Assembly: GCF_008806595.1 (NCBI RefSeq) | Contig: NZ_VZRB01000002.1 | Span: forward strand, 1 to 64,000 | Length of the DNA: 64,000 bases | Source of the DNA: Streptomyces luteolifulvus | Lineage (GTDB): Bacteria > Actinomycetota > Actinomycetes > Streptomycetales > Streptomycetaceae | Direction of reading: 5' to 3' | The notes under the pieces: generated by a model | Told to the model about the DNA's origin: nothing | Databases searched by the model: none | The model's input: the letters and a program-made list of their open reading frames with translations, nothing else | Position numbers and translations under genes: made by a program | Shown here: piece after piece, positions 1 through 9,570 of the stretch | How positions within the stretch are numbered: position 1 is the stretch's first letter | Layout: the number at the start of each line of letters is the position of its first letter

Positions 1-165
1 TGGCCTCCCGGCCGACCAGCAGGGGCACGGTCTGACCTCAGAAGTCACGTGCTTCAGGCGATGAAAGTGCTCACCTGCTGGCGGCTACGGCACCGAGTCT
101 CTACGCCCCGGCAAGTCCCATTAGGCGGTCGTGTCGTTCCGGACTGAACGGGTGTGACGGGTGGG

Positions 166-1149
166 TCAGCCGGTGGTGTCGTACCGAACCCGGTGGCACA
201 GCGCGGGGATCTCGCCGGAAGCGAGGCGCGGCAGCACGTCGGGCAGTTCCTCGAAGGCGCACTCTCCGGTGACGAGGGCGTCGAGCGCCGGGTCGGCGAG
301 CAGGTCGAGGGCGAGGGCGAGCCGGTCTGCGTAGGTGCGGCTGGAGCGGCGGGCCGGGGAGACGGTGCCGACCTGGCTGCTGCGGATGACGAGCCGGCGG
401 GAGTGGAAGGCCTCGCCCAGCGGGAGGCCGATCCGGCGGTCGCCGTACCAGCTCAGTTCGAGAACCGTGCCCTCGGCGGTGAGCAGTTCCAGGGAGCGGG
501 TGAGTCCCTGTTCGGTGGCGCTGGCGTGGACGACTAGGTCGCACTCGCCGAGGGCGTCCTCCGGGGCGGCGAAGCCGACGCCGAGGGCCTCGGCGGTCTT
601 GGCGCGTGCGGGGTCGGCGTCGACCAGCTGGACGCGGACGCCCGGGAAGCGGGCCAGCAGCGCGGCCACCGAGCAGCCGACCATGCCGCCGCCGACCACC
701 GCGATCCGGTCGCCGACCAGGGGCGCCGCGTCCCACAGGGCGTTCACGGCGGTCTCGACCGTGCCGGCGAGGACGGCTCGTTCGGCGGGCAGGCCGGCCG
801 GCAGGGGTGTCACGGCGCTCGCCGGAACGACGTAACGGGTCTGGTGCGGGTAGAGGCAGAACACGGTCTGTCCCACCAGACGCTCCGGCCCCTCCTCCAC
901 CACTCCGACATTGAGGTAGCCGTACTTCACCGGGGCGGGGAACTCGCCCTCCTGGAACGGCGCCCGCATGGCCGCGTGCTGGCTCCCGGGTACCCCGCCG
1001 CTGAAGACGAGGGTCTCCGTGCCGCGGCTGACCCCGGACCAGAGCGTGCGGACGAGGACCTCGTCCTCGCCGGGGTCGGTCAGGGCGACGTCACGGATCT
1101 CGCCCTGACCGGGCGAGGCGAGCCAGAACGCGCGTGCGGTGCGGTTCAT
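166..1149 (-). CDS. MDR-family dehydrogenase/reductase (zinc-independent type)
   Basis: 327 aa. It has the medium-chain dehydrogenase/reductase layout: an N-terminal GroES-like part (GTETLVFSG, then VKYGYLNVG) and a Rossmann half with IAVVGGGMVGCSVAALL near residue 150. I see no structural-zinc CxxCxxC cluster, so it is probably not a classical zinc alcohol dehydrogenase. The start was chosen at the second ATG because AGGAGG (1156-1161) lies 6 nt upstream of it and directly abuts the alternative ATG at 1155. It is divergent from the CDP-alcohol phosphatidyltransferase gene, with about 110 bp between starts. In actinomycetes such oxidoreductases are often found in small gene sets of unknown pathway, so the substrate cannot be told from sequence. 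Confidence 0.8.
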   Translation of the reverse strand: MNRTARAFWLASPGQGEIRDVALTDPGEDEVLVRTLWSGVSRGTETLVFSGGVPGSQHAAMRAPFQEGEFPAPVKYGYLNVGVVEEGPERLVGQTVFCLYPHQTRYVVPASAVTPLPAGLPAERAVLAGTVETAVNALWDAAPLVGDRIAVVGGGMVGCSVAALLARFPGVRVQLVDADPARAKTAEALGVGFAAPEDALGECDLVVHASATEQGLTRSLELLTAEGTVLELSWYGDRRIGLPLGEAFHSRRLVIRSSQVGTVSPARRSSRTYADRLALALDLLADPALDALVTGECAFEELPDVLPRLASGEIPALCHRVRYDTTG

Positions 1150-1257
1150 CGGCATCCTCCTGAACGTTCGGGAAGTTGTTCACGTACCGAGGTGTGCACA
1201 GGTCGCGCACAGTACGCGGCCTTGATCGACTCTGTCACCTGGCCGGAGGAATGTGCG

Positions 1258-2040
1258 GTGGCCCTGAACAACACTTACGACGCAAGGCTGGTCCAGCAGG
1301 AGACCGCTGTGGGAGCGGGCGTTCAGATCCTGTTGCTGGCCCTGCTCGGTACGGCGATCGGCATGGGGCCGGCGGGCTGGCTGAGCGGCCTCGCCTTCGC
1401 CATCGCCACCTGGGCGGTGCTCTCCAGGGCACTGCACCGGACCCGGCCGCGCTCCTTCGGCCCGGCCAACCGGGTGACCCTCGGCCGCGCGACGCTGGTT
1501 GGCGGGGTGACGGCGCTGGTCGCCGACTCCTTCGAGAGCTCGCCGCCGGTGACGCTGTTCGTGGGCCTGACGGCCGTGGCCCTGATCCTCGACGGCGTCG
1601 ACGGCAAGGTCGCCCGCGCCACCGGTACGTCGACGCCGCTGGGCGCACGCTTCGACATGGAGGTCGACGCGTTCCTCATCCTGGTGCTGAGCGTGTACGT
1701 GTCCATGACTCTGGGCCCGTGGGTCCTGCTGATCGGCGGCATGCGCTACGTCTTCGTCGCCGCGGCCCGTGCCCTGCCCTGGCTGAACGCCCCGCTGCCG
1801 CCGAGCACGGCCCGCAAGACGGTGGCCGCGATGCAGGGCGTTCTGCTTCTGCTGGCCGGCTCGGGCCTTCTGCCGTACGCGGGGACCTTCGCCGTCGTCG
1901 CGGTGGCGCTGGCCGCGCTGGTCTGGTCGTTCGGCCGCGACATCCTGTGGCTGTGGCGGACGTTCCGGGCGGAGGAGGCGCTGGTGGCGGAGGTGCTGGA
2001 GCTGAAGCTGGTGCGGGAGCCCGAGAGGATGGCGTCCTGA
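1258..2040 (+). CDS. CDP-alcohol phosphatidyltransferase family membrane protein
   Basis: 260 aa integral membrane enzyme. It carries the complete family signature DG-x2-AR-x8-G-x3-D-x3-D, running from DGKVAR to the last Asp of DMEVD around residues 115-137. This motif binds Mg2+ and CDP-alcohol. Several hydrophobic helices flank it. The family transfers a phosphoalcohol from a CDP-activated donor (often CDP-diacylglycerol) to an acceptor such as inositol phosphate, glycerol phosphate or serine; the acceptor here is unknown. The GTG start follows GGAGGA at 1245-1250. The frame stays open far upstream, but that part is antisense to the neighbouring dehydrogenase gene and shows no start signal. 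Confidence 0.85.
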   Translation: MALNNTYDARLVQQETAVGAGVQILLLALLGTAIGMGPAGWLSGLAFAIATWAVLSRALHRTRPRSFGPANRVTLGRATLVGGVTALVADSFESSPPVTLFVGLTAVALILDGVDGKVARATGTSTPLGARFDMEVDAFLILVLSVYVSMTLGPWVLLIGGMRYVFVAAARALPWLNAPLPPSTARKTVAAMQGVLLLLAGSGLLPYAGTFAVVAVALAALVWSFGRDILWLWRTFRAEEALVAEVLELKLVREPERMAS

Positions 2041-2147
2041 CCCGGGACACACGCAAGTGCACCCCTTGATTTGACAGAGATCACGACCGCCCGCCAACCT
2101 TCCCACATGACATTCATTTTCAAGAAGGTGGAAGGGGCGGAGCGGTA

Positions 2148-3104
2148 GTGCGTGTCGCGTTCGTCGGCAAGGGCGGCAGCGGCAAGACCACGCTGTCGGC
2201 ACTGTTCTCCCGCCGGTTGGCGCGCTCCGGCGCGCAGGTGCTCGCCATCGACGGCGACATCAACCAGCACCTGGCCGAAGCGCTGGCCCCCGACGCGGAC
2301 GGCTCCGAGGCGCCTCCCCTGGGCGCACATCTGACGGAGCTCAAGGACTTCCTCCGCGGCACCAACCCGCGCATCCCGTCCGCCGAGGCAATGATCAAGA
2401 CCACCCCGCCCGGACACGGCTCACGTCTGCTGCGTCTGCTCGGCGACGACGAGGTGCACGCGCGGCACGTCCGGCGCGTGGGCGGCGTACCGCTGATGGT
2501 GACGGGCGAGTTCGGGGAGAGCGACCTGGGGGTGGCCTGCTACCACTCCAAGCTCGGTGCGGTGGAGCTCTACCTCGGCCATCTGGTCGACGGTCCCGGC
2601 GAGTACGTGGTGGTCGACATGACCGCCGGCGCGGACGCCTTCGCCTCCGGCCTGTTCGCGCGGTTCGACCTGACGTTCCTGGTGACCGAGCCGACGCTCA
2701 GGGGTGTCTCGGTGTACCGCCAGTACCGGGACCACGCACGGGAGTTCGGGATCCGCATCGCCGTGATCGGCAACAAGGTGACCGGCGAGGACGATCTGCT
2801 CTTCCTCAAGGAGCACGTCGGCGACGACCTCCTCACCCATCTGGACCACTCCCCCTGGGTGCGCTCGGCCGAACAGGGCCGGGCCGAGCCCGACTTGGAG
2901 GCCCTGGAGCCCCAGAACCTCAGCGCCCTGACCATCATGCGAGAGGCGGTCGACGCCCACCCCAAGGACTGGCCGGCACTCCACCGCCACGCCGTCGACT
3001 TCCACCTCCGCAACGCCCGGGCATGGGCGGACGCGGCGACGGGCCGGAACCTGGTCGGCCAGGTGGACCCGGACTTCGTCCCGGGTCCGGCCGCGCTGAA
3101 CTGA
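2148..3104 (+). CDS. CooC/ParA-like P-loop ATPase
   Basis: 318 aa. The N-terminus has a deviant Walker A, GKGGSGKTT at residues 7-15, as in the SIMIBI class (ParA/MinD/CooC). IDGDIN follows near residue 34 and the Walker B-like segment VVVDMTAGADAF near residue 155. CooC-type proteins are ATPases that help insert metal into enzymes such as CO dehydrogenase; ParA/MinD relatives position cargo. No parB-like or CO-dehydrogenase gene is next to it, so its partner is unknown. The GTG start has the purine-rich stretch GGAAGGGGCGGAG upstream. The gene follows the phosphatidyltransferase in the same direction with a 107-bp gap. Confidence 0.75.
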   Translation: MRVAFVGKGGSGKTTLSALFSRRLARSGAQVLAIDGDINQHLAEALAPDADGSEAPPLGAHLTELKDFLRGTNPRIPSAEAMIKTTPPGHGSRLLRLLGDDEVHARHVRRVGGVPLMVTGEFGESDLGVACYHSKLGAVELYLGHLVDGPGEYVVVDMTAGADAFASGLFARFDLTFLVTEPTLRGVSVYRQYRDHAREFGIRIAVIGNKVTGEDDLLFLKEHVGDDLLTHLDHSPWVRSAEQGRAEPDLEALEPQNLSALTIMREAVDAHPKDWPALHRHAVDFHLRNARAWADAATGRNLVGQVDPDFVPGPAALN

Positions 3105-3256
3105 ACCGACGGACTTCGTGGACACCGTCCGCGCGTCCCTCCCTCACGCCTGGAACGACGGCGGGGACTTCCGGTCATACGATGACAAGTGGGCCGGTGC
3201 GCTCTCACAGACCGCAACGCGACGGCACCGGCGGCGCGCGCAGACAGGGAGCAGGC

Positions 3257-3613
3257 ATGATCCGTTCAGCCGACATCCGCGAGTGGCGCAACCATGAGGT
3301 GGTCGACCCGAAGGGGCGCAAGATCGGCATGCTCGAAGCGGTCTATGTGGACACGGCCACGGACGAACCGGCCGTGGCCACGATCCGGACCGGGCTGCCC
3401 ACCCGCCAGCGGCTGGTCTTCGTCCCGCTCGACGAGGCCGTCCTCGGGCCCGGCTATGTCAGGGTCTCCCACGCCAAGGGGGAGGTCCGGAAGGCTCCTT
3501 CCATCGGGACGGACGACGTCCTGCCCGCCGAGCAGGAGGAAACGATCTTCCGGCACTACGGCCTGCAGTACAAGCGGGGCATCGGCGGCGAGCGCAAACT
3601 CGCACGCCGTTGA
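3257..3613 (+). CDS. PRC-barrel domain protein
   Basis: 118 aa soluble protein. The first 80 residues match the PRC-barrel pattern, with RNHEVVDPKGRKIGMLEAVYVD followed by a beta-rich segment (RLVFVPLDEAVL). These barrels occur in RimM and the photosynthetic reaction-centre H subunit and act as small interaction modules. Streptomyces has many short stand-alone copies, several in stress-response regions. The start is the ATG after GGGAGCAGG. The protein ends in a basic tail (GGERKLARR). The gene is convergent with the EF-G paralogue and separated from it by a strong hairpin. Confidence 0.8.
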   Translation: MIRSADIREWRNHEVVDPKGRKIGMLEAVYVDTATDEPAVATIRTGLPTRQRLVFVPLDEAVLGPGYVRVSHAKGEVRKAPSIGTDDVLPAEQEETIFRHYGLQYKRGIGGERKLARR

Positions 3614-3659
3614 TCCTTCCTCGCCGCCCTTCGTGGCCGATGTGGCCTTTGTCGCGCTC

Positions 3660-3692
3660 GGGCGGCCCCGCCACCGAAAGGCGGGACCGCCC
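3660..3692. terminator. Bidirectional hairpin terminator
   Basis: A perfect 13-bp GC-rich stem: GGGCGGCCCCGCC at 3660-3672 pairs with GGCGGGACCGCCC at 3680-3692 around the 7-nt loop ACCGAAA, apart from one central C/A opposition. It lies between two convergent genes and has no clear U-tract, as is common for Streptomyces terminators. Confidence 0.8.
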
Positions 3693-3704
3693 TCGCGCCG
3701 ACAC

Positions 3705-5747
3705 TCACCTCACCGGCGTACTCACCGGTGCCGGCGCATAGCCCGAAGGGCGGGCCGTGAATGTGCCGCGGCCCTGGGTGCGGCTGCGCAACCGGGTTGC
3801 GTAGCCGAAGAGTTCGGCCAGTGGCACGGTCGCGGTCACGGCCGTCGCACCGGGCCGGGCGGACGAGCCGGTGACGCGGCCGCGCCTGGCCGCGAGGTCG
3901 CCGAGGACCCCGCCGACCGCCTCCTCCGGCACCGTGACCGTGACCTCCGCGACCGGTTCCAGCAGGATCATCGCGCAGGTGCGCAGCGCTTCCCGCAGGC
4001 CCAGCCGGCCCGCCGTACGGAAGGCCGTGTCCGAGGAGTCCTTCACATGGGTTGCGCCGTCGGTCAGGGTGACCCGTAGTCCGGTCACCGGATGACCGCC
4101 GAGCGGCCCGTCGGCGAGGGCGTCCCGGCAGCCGGCCTCCACCGCGCGGACGTACTCCTGCGGCACCCGCCCGCCGACGACGGTCGAGCGGAACTCGAAC
4201 TCGCCGTCCAGCGGCTCCACATCGAGGACGACATGGGCGAACTGCCCTGCCCCGCCGTCCTGTTTGACATGCCGGTAGACCAGGCCGGACACTCCGCGGC
4301 CGACGGTCTCCCGGTAGGTCACCCGGGGCCGGCCGACGTTGACCTGCAGGCCGTGGGCCCGGCGCAGCTTCTCCACCGCGACCTCCAGATGCAGTTCGCC
4401 CATGCCCGACAGCACCGTCTGACCGGTCTCCGGGTCGGTCCGCACGACCAGCGACGGATCCTCCTCCGCCAGCCGCGCCAGCGCCGTGACCAGCCGGTCG
4501 CCGTCGGCCCGTCCGCGAGCCTCGACCGCCATCGAGACGACCGGCTCGGCGACACCCGGCGGTTCGAGGACGAGCGGAGCGTCGGGCGCGCACAACGTGG
4601 AGCCCGCGCGGGCCGACTTCAGCCCGGCCACGGCCACGATGTCGCCGGCCACCGCCCGCTCCAGCTGGGCGTGCCGGTCGGCCTGCACCCGCAGGATCCG
4701 GCCGATCCGCTCGGTGCGCCGCGTGTCCGCGTCCCGCACGGTGTCTCCCTTCTCCAGCGTTCCCGAATAGATCCGCAGATACGTCAGCCGTCCCGTGGCC
4801 GTCGCGTTCACCTTGAACGCCAGTGCCGCGAAGGGCGCCTCCGGGTCGGCCGGCCGCTCCTGCTCCGCCCCGTCGTGCATGCCGCGGACCGCGGGCACGT
4901 CGAGCGGGGACGGCAGGTAGGCCACGGCGGCGTCGAGCAGCGGCTCGATCCCGCGGTTGCGGTAGGCGGAGCCGCACAGCACCACCACGCCGTCGCCGCT
5001 GCGGGTGAGGTCCCGCAGCGCCGAAGCGAGGGTCTGCGGTGCGAGCGTGGAGCGCTCGCAGAACTCCTCCAGCGCGGCCGGATGGAGCTCCGCGACCGCC
5101 TCCTCCAGGATCCGCCGACGCCGCTTCGCCTCCTCGCGCAGTTCCTCCGGTACGGGACCTTCCTGCGCGGTGTCGCTTCCGTCGGCCCAGGTCAGCGCGC
5201 GCAGACGCAGCAGGTCGACGACGCCCGTGAACCCGCTCTCGCTCCCGATGGGCACCTGCACGACCAGCGGGGCCGGATGCAGCCGCTCCCGGATGGAGGC
5301 GACGGCCGTGTCCAGGTCGGCGCCCGCGCGGTCGAGCTTGTTGACGAACGCGATCCTCGGTACGCCGTGCCGGTCGGCCTGCCGCCACACGGACTCGCTC
5401 TGCGGCTCGACCCCTGCGACGGCGTCGAACACCGCGACCGCGCCGTCGAGCACGCGCAGCGAGCGCTCCACCTCGTCGGCGAAGTCGACATGGCCCGGCG
5501 TGTCGATCAGGTTGATCCGGTGACCGTTCCAGGCGCAGCTGACCGCCGCCGCGAAGATGGTGATCCCGCGGTCGCGCTCCTGCGGGTCGAAGTCGGTGAC
5601 GGTCGTGCCGTCGTGGACCTCGCCGCGCCGGTGCGTGGTGCCGGTGGCGTAGAGGATCCGCTCGGTGACGGTGGTCTTGCCGGCGTCGACGTGGGCGAGG
5701 ATGCCCAGGTTGCGGACAGCGGTCAGGGGGTTCGGGTTGGTGCGCAC
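3705..5747 (-). CDS. Elongation factor G-like GTPase (EF-G paralogue)
   Basis: 680 aa translational GTPase. All G motifs are present: G1 AHVDAGKTT (18-26), G2 RDRGITI, G3 [12 protein letters not shown] near residue 84, and G4 NKLDRAGAD. The C-terminal half has EF-G domain IV/V features ([18 protein letters not shown]). Housekeeping FusA normally sits in the rpsL-rpsG-fusA-tuf cluster, so this isolated copy is an accessory paralogue of the EF-G2/TetM-like kind seen in Streptomyces. It could act in ribosome recycling or protection under stress, which is inference. The GTG start was chosen because GAAAGG lies about 8 nt upstream and homology begins at once ([16 protein letters not shown]); the frame is also open from an ATG at 5819. 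Confidence 0.85.
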   Translation of the reverse strand: MRTNPNPLTAVRNLGILAHVDAGKTTVTERILYATGTTHRRGEVHDGTTVTDFDPQERDRGITIFAAAVSCAWNGHRINLIDTPGHVDFADEVERSLRVLDGAVAVFDAVAGVEPQSESVWRQADRHGVPRIAFVNKLDRAGADLDTAVASIRERLHPAPLVVQVPIGSESGFTGVVDLLRLRALTWADGSDTAQEGPVPEELREEAKRRRRILEEAVAELHPAALEEFCERSTLAPQTLASALRDLTRSGDGVVVLCGSAYRNRGIEPLLDAAVAYLPSPLDVPAVRGMHDGAEQERPADPEAPFAALAFKVNATATGRLTYLRIYSGTLEKGDTVRDADTRRTERIGRILRVQADRHAQLERAVAGDIVAVAGLKSARAGSTLCAPDAPLVLEPPGVAEPVVSMAVEARGRADGDRLVTALARLAEEDPSLVVRTDPETGQTVLSGMGELHLEVAVEKLRRAHGLQVNVGRPRVTYRETVGRGVSGLVYRHVKQDGGAGQFAHVVLDVEPLDGEFEFRSTVVGGRVPQEYVRAVEAGCRDALADGPLGGHPVTGLRVTLTDGATHVKDSSDTAFRTAGRLGLREALRTCAMILLEPVAEVTVTVPEEAVGGVLGDLAARRGRVTGSSARPGATAVTATVPLAELFGYATRLRSRTQGRGTFTARPSGYAPAPVSTPVR

Positions 5748-5864
5748 GGCCCATGGCCTTTCGGTCGTTCGGGAAAGGGCAGCGCGATTCCCGGACGATG
5801 ACGGACCGTCAACGGGCATACGTGGGACCGGTGTCGAGGCACCGGCTCGGGGAGCGCGTCGGCG

Positions 5865-6014
5865 TCAGACGTTCGTCGCGGGCATCCGGTACCGGCCGCG
5901 CAGCGGGCACCGGACGGAGGAGGACACGAGGATCACCTCGTACCGGGACGGGGGAACGACGACAGCGGTGCGGTCGCACACGGCCGGGCTCCCCTCACTC
6001 GTCTGACGGATCAT
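5865..6014 (-). CDS. Possible small protein of unknown function
   Basis: 49-codon ORF starting MIRQTSEGSP and ending RGRYRMPATNV. Third positions are mostly G or C and the composition is unlike the Arg/Pro-rich shadow frames nearby, which favours real coding. The upstream signal is weak (CAGG about 7 nt before ATG), and a GC-rich hairpin (6022-6051) lies just before the start. I recognise no family. Confidence 0.35.
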   Translation of the reverse strand: MIRQTSEGSPAVCDRTAVVVPPSRYEVILVSSSVRCPLRGRYRMPATNV

Positions 6015-6021
6015 CAACGGC

Positions 6022-6051
6022 CTGCGCCGCCGTGCTGAGGCGGCGGCGCAG
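6022..6051. terminator. GC-rich stem-loop, probable terminator
   Basis: CTGCGCCGCC (6022-6031) pairs with GGCGGCGCAG (6042-6051) around a 10-nt loop. It lies just past the end of the leftward universal stress protein gene and could end that transcript. Confidence 0.55.
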
Positions 6052-6137
6052 ACTGTGTGGTGAGTGTAGGGAAGGCACAGGGCGCGGGGCACGGGATTAT
6101 TTCCGCCGCGGCTCCGCTCCGTATCCCGCTCGTGATC

Positions 6138-7037
6138 TCACTCGTGGGGTACGACCGCGACCGGGCAGTCGACGTGATGGATGGCGGCGTGGGTGACCGG
6201 GCCCGTGCGCCGGCCCGGCCGCTCGGTCAGCCGGTGGCCGACGACCAGCAGGCTCGCCCCGACGGCGGCCCTGAGCAACGCGGTCTGCGCCTTGCCCTCG
6301 GTCACGGACTGCACGACCTCCACCTCGGGGTACTTGTCGTGCCACACCTGGAGCACGGCGGACAGGAAGCCCTCCCACTCCTCGGCCCGGTACGGCTCCT
6401 GCACCAGCGCGAGGTCACCGGGGCCGAGCCCCAGCGCGGAGGGCGCCTGCCAGGCGTGCACGACACGCAGCCGGGCGCGCCTGAGCCGGGCGGCCTCGAA
6501 GGCGAACTCGATCACCTCGTCGCAGGGGGCGCCGAGGTCGATGCCGAGGACCACGTCCCGGTAGCCCGTGCTGGTGGACGCGCCGTGGTCGTCCGCCGGC
6601 AGGTGCTCGTCCGCCGCCTCCTCCCCGGCCCGCACGAGGACGACGGGGCGGGTCGCCCGTGCGACGACGCCGAGGGCGACCGAGCCCACCAGGAACCCGG
6701 TGAAGCCGCTCAGCCCGCGGGAGCCCACGACCAGCAGTTCGGCCTGCCGGGCCGCGCGCAGCAGGGCCTGTGTCGCCGGGCCCTCGACCTGTTCGTCCTG
6801 GAGGCGCACCCCCGGGCACGCTTCGAGGACACGCTGCTCCGCCTGGCGCAGGACACGCCGCGCCAGATGGCGCTGGGCGGCGTTGGCGGTCTCGCCGTCC
6901 CCCTGCCGGGGATGCCAGTTCCACGCGTGCACCAGCCGCAGCGGGCGCTCCCGGCGCACGGCCTCCCTCGCGGCCCACTCTGCGGCGGCCAGACTCTCGG
7001 CGGATCCATCCACACCGGCGACGACGGGCGCAAGCAT
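6138..7037 (-). CDS. Universal stress protein, tandem UspA domains
   Basis: 299 aa made of two UspA domains. Domain 1 starts VVAGVDGSAESLAAAEWA and carries the ATP-binding type motif GSRG-x9-GS (VVGSRGLSGFTGFLVGS) near residue 125. Domain 2 starts VVLGIDLGAPCDEVIEFA and ends with GHRLTERPG ... GPVTHAAIHH. Two-domain USPs are abundant in the DosR regulon of M. tuberculosis and in the hypoxia island of Streptomyces; they bind ATP and are linked to dormancy. The ATG follows GGAGG with 8-nt spacing. A DevR-type box (7123-7137) lies about 90 bp upstream, so the gene may have its own promoter although it follows the GH65 gene. Confidence 0.9.
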   Translation of the reverse strand: MLAPVVAGVDGSAESLAAAEWAAREAVRRERPLRLVHAWNWHPRQGDGETANAAQRHLARRVLRQAEQRVLEACPGVRLQDEQVEGPATQALLRAARQAELLVVGSRGLSGFTGFLVGSVALGVVARATRPVVLVRAGEEAADEHLPADDHGASTSTGYRDVVLGIDLGAPCDEVIEFAFEAARLRRARLRVVHAWQAPSALGLGPGDLALVQEPYRAEEWEGFLSAVLQVWHDKYPEVEVVQSVTEGKAQTALLRAAVGASLLVVGHRLTERPGRRTGPVTHAAIHHVDCPVAVVPHE

Positions 7038-7122
7038 GACGCACACCTCCAGAAGAAGATCCTTGCCCACTACCAGAGTTGCGCGGTGACGGCCTTGCCG
7101 GGAGGGGCCGCCGGGCCCTCGC

Positions 7123-7137
7123 CGGGGACCGACCGGC
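7123..7137. promoter_or_regulatory. DevR/OsdR-like box
   Basis: GGGACCGACCGGCCC, a near-palindrome of the island's shared type, about 90 bp before the universal stress protein start at 7037. It partly overlaps the 3' flank of the GH65 gene. Confidence 0.55.
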
Positions 7138-7161
7138 CCATGCGGCCGGCCCGCCCGCCGG

Positions 7162-9531
7162 TCAGTCCGGGAGCAGCAGCCGGTAGGTCTCCCCGGGCTG
7201 CAAGGAGACCTCGCGGTCCGGCAGCCTGACGTCGATCGGGGCCAGGTCGGACGACGGCACCGCAATCTCCAGCTGTTCGCGCTCCAGCCGCAGCCGTACT
7301 CCCCAGTGCCCCTGGTAGCGGATGGCGAACCCGTACGAGGACAGCTCCGGCAGCGGTACGGGGTGGAGCCACAGGGCCCCGTCCCGGGTCTCCAGGCCGG
7401 TCAGCCCGCGCTGGACGAGGTCGAGGGTGCCGGCCATGGCGCCCAGGTGGATGCCCTCGGCGGTGGTGCCGCCCTGCACGTCGGCGATGTCGCCCCGGAG
7501 GGCCTCCTGGCAGAACGCCCACGCCTCGGCGCGCCGGGCCCGGGCGAGGACCCAGCCGTGGACCAGGCCGCTGAGGGTGGAGCCGTGGCTGGTGCGGTGC
7601 ATGTAGTAGTCGACGGTGCGCCGCCAGATGTCGTCGTCGAGCCGGTGGCCCAGCCTGCGGAAGAGGCCGCGCAGTTCGGCCGGTGAGAAGAGATAGCCGA
7701 GCATCAGTACGTCGGCCTGCTTGGACGCCTGGTAGCGGTTGACGGTGTCGCCCTCCGCCTCCAGGATCCGGTCGAGGCGCCGGATGTCGCCGTACTGGCG
7801 CCGGTAGCCGTCCCAGTCGAGCTCGGCGAGATCGCCGTATCCGTCGAACTGGCTGATGAGGCCGTCGTGGTAGGGCACATGGAGGGTGCGCGAGACGTCC
7901 TCCCAGCGGGTGAGTTCGCCGTCGTCGAGGCCGGTGCGCTCGACGAGTTCGCGCCGCCCGGGCTCGGGGAGGGTGCGCAGCAGCTCCAGGGTGCGGGTGA
8001 GCACCCAGGCCGCGGTCACATTGGTGTAGGCGTTGTCGTCGAGGCCGGGCTCCTTGGCGTCGGGATAGGCCTCGTGGTACTCGTCCGGGCCGACGACGCC
8101 CCGGATGCGGTGCCGACGCAGGCGCTCGTCGTAGGTGGCCGAGTCCGCCCAGAAGCGGGAGATCTGCAGCAGCATCTCCGCACCCTTGGTGTGCAGGAAC
8201 TCGGTGTCGCCGCTGGCCTCGCAGTACTGCCAGACGTTGTACGCGACGGCCGACCCGACATGGTGCTGGAGCCGCGAGTGGTCGGGCAGCCAGCGCCCCG
8301 AACGCGGGTTGAGATGCAGCTCTTGTGTCTCCTCGCGGCCGTCGCTGCCGCTCTGCCACGGATACATCGCGCCGCGTCGGCCGGCGGCGCGCGCCGCGGA
8401 GCAGGCCTGCTCCAGTCGCCGGTGACGGTAGCGGAGCAGGGCCCGGGACGTCTCGGGGAAGTGCAGGTTCAGATACGGCAGGACGAACAGCTCGTCCCAG
8501 AAGACATGGCCGCGATAGGCCTCGCCGTGCAGTCCCCGGGCCGGTACGCCGACGTCGAGGTCGGCGGTGTGCGGCGAGAGGGTCTGCAGCACATGGAACA
8601 GGTGCAGGCGCAGGATGCTGCCCGCCTCGCCGGGGACGTCGAGGGCGGCCCGGCGCCAGAGCTGCTCCCAGGCGGTCAGATGCGAGGCGAGCAGCTGGTC
8701 GAAGGCGGGGGCCGCGCCCACCCGGTCGACCGCGGCGGCGAGCGGGTCGCTGATCGCCGGGTCGTGGGAGGTCTGCACGGCGACCGTCTTGTCGACGACC
8801 GCGGTGCTGCCGTCCTCCAGGTGCAGATGCACCCGTTGGGTGGCGTACGGCGGTGTGGTCGAGGTCAGCACCGCGGCGTCCGCGGTCAGCCGGGCCGCCA
8901 TGCCGACCCGGATGTCCGAGGTACGGGTGCGGCAGCGCAGCCACACGGTGTCGGGGACGGCGGCGCCGGTGTGCACATGGGTGAGGTGGTGGCCGTCCAG
9001 GTCGCGGTAGCGGGCCACGCCGGCGTTGGTGACCCCGCCGTCGAGCGTGGCCTCGACCTCGAGTTCGCCGGAGAAGCCCTCGGCCGTGAACTCGGTGCGC
9101 AGGGCGGCGAGATGAGGGTCGGCCATGTGCACCAGACGCTGCTGGCGCACCGACAGGGCGCGGCCCTTGCCGAGCGTGTAGCGGGTGCGGCGCTCCAGCA
9201 GGCCCGAGGTCGGATGGAGGATCAGCCGGTGCTCTGCGACCGTCGCCGTGTCCGGGGTGAGCCACTGCCGCCCGTGGAGGCGGAAGCGCAGCGGCAGCCA
9301 GTTCGGGAGGTTGACCATGTCCTCGTTCTCGACCCGGCGTCCGGCGACCCGCGAGGTGAGCCGGTTGTAGCAGCCGGCCACATACGTGCCGGGGTAGTGC
9401 ACGTCGTCGGCGGTGCACTCCGGCAGCGCCCCTCGGGTCGCCAGGTAGCCGTTGCCCAGCGTGCACAGTGATTCCCGCAGACGCTCGTCGGCGGGATCGT
9501 AGCCCTCGTACTCCCAGGTCCAGGCCGTCAC
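7162..9531 (-). CDS. Glycoside hydrolase family 65 protein (disaccharide phosphorylase/hydrolase type)
   Basis: 789 aa with the usual GH65 order: N-terminal beta-sandwich (GNGYLATRGALPE near residue 30), (alpha/alpha)6 catalytic barrel, and a short C-terminal beta sheet. The catalytic segment VGPDEYHE near residue 480 carries the general-acid Glu, and KQADVLML (phosphate-loop region) follows. GH65 enzymes phosphorolyse or hydrolyse trehalose, maltose, kojibiose or nigerose; specificity cannot be assigned. Phosphorolysis would save ATP when oxygen is low, which fits the neighbourhood. The GTG start has GAGGAG about 10 nt upstream. The gene lies 39 bp after a universal stress protein gene, probably in one transcript. 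Confidence 0.88.
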   Translation of the reverse strand: MTAWTWEYEGYDPADERLRESLCTLGNGYLATRGALPECTADDVHYPGTYVAGCYNRLTSRVAGRRVENEDMVNLPNWLPLRFRLHGRQWLTPDTATVAEHRLILHPTSGLLERRTRYTLGKGRALSVRQQRLVHMADPHLAALRTEFTAEGFSGELEVEATLDGGVTNAGVARYRDLDGHHLTHVHTGAAVPDTVWLRCRTRTSDIRVGMAARLTADAAVLTSTTPPYATQRVHLHLEDGSTAVVDKTVAVQTSHDPAISDPLAAAVDRVGAAPAFDQLLASHLTAWEQLWRRAALDVPGEAGSILRLHLFHVLQTLSPHTADLDVGVPARGLHGEAYRGHVFWDELFVLPYLNLHFPETSRALLRYRHRRLEQACSAARAAGRRGAMYPWQSGSDGREETQELHLNPRSGRWLPDHSRLQHHVGSAVAYNVWQYCEASGDTEFLHTKGAEMLLQISRFWADSATYDERLRRHRIRGVVGPDEYHEAYPDAKEPGLDDNAYTNVTAAWVLTRTLELLRTLPEPGRRELVERTGLDDGELTRWEDVSRTLHVPYHDGLISQFDGYGDLAELDWDGYRRQYGDIRRLDRILEAEGDTVNRYQASKQADVLMLGYLFSPAELRGLFRRLGHRLDDDIWRRTVDYYMHRTSHGSTLSGLVHGWVLARARRAEAWAFCQEALRGDIADVQGGTTAEGIHLGAMAGTLDLVQRGLTGLETRDGALWLHPVPLPELSSYGFAIRYQGHWGVRLRLEREQLEIAVPSSDLAPIDVRLPDREVSLQPGETYRLLLPD

Positions 9532-9570
9532 CGCGGTGCTGCTCCTCTCCCGAGTGGTACCGGGACACGG

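Larger units (their letters stand above)
5748..6137. other. Intergenic region holding the EF-G paralogue promoter
   Basis: 390 bp between the start of the EF-G paralogue and the end of the universal stress protein gene. It contains the possible 49-aa ORF (5865-6014) and the hairpin at 6022-6051. I see no copy of the GGGCCGNNCGGCCC box here, so the EF-G paralogue does not appear to share the island's operator. Confidence 0.5.

Noticed and set aside
1..165. Gene or RNA at the left edge
   Set aside because: No coding frame with sensible composition and no tRNA-like fold was seen in the first 165 bp.
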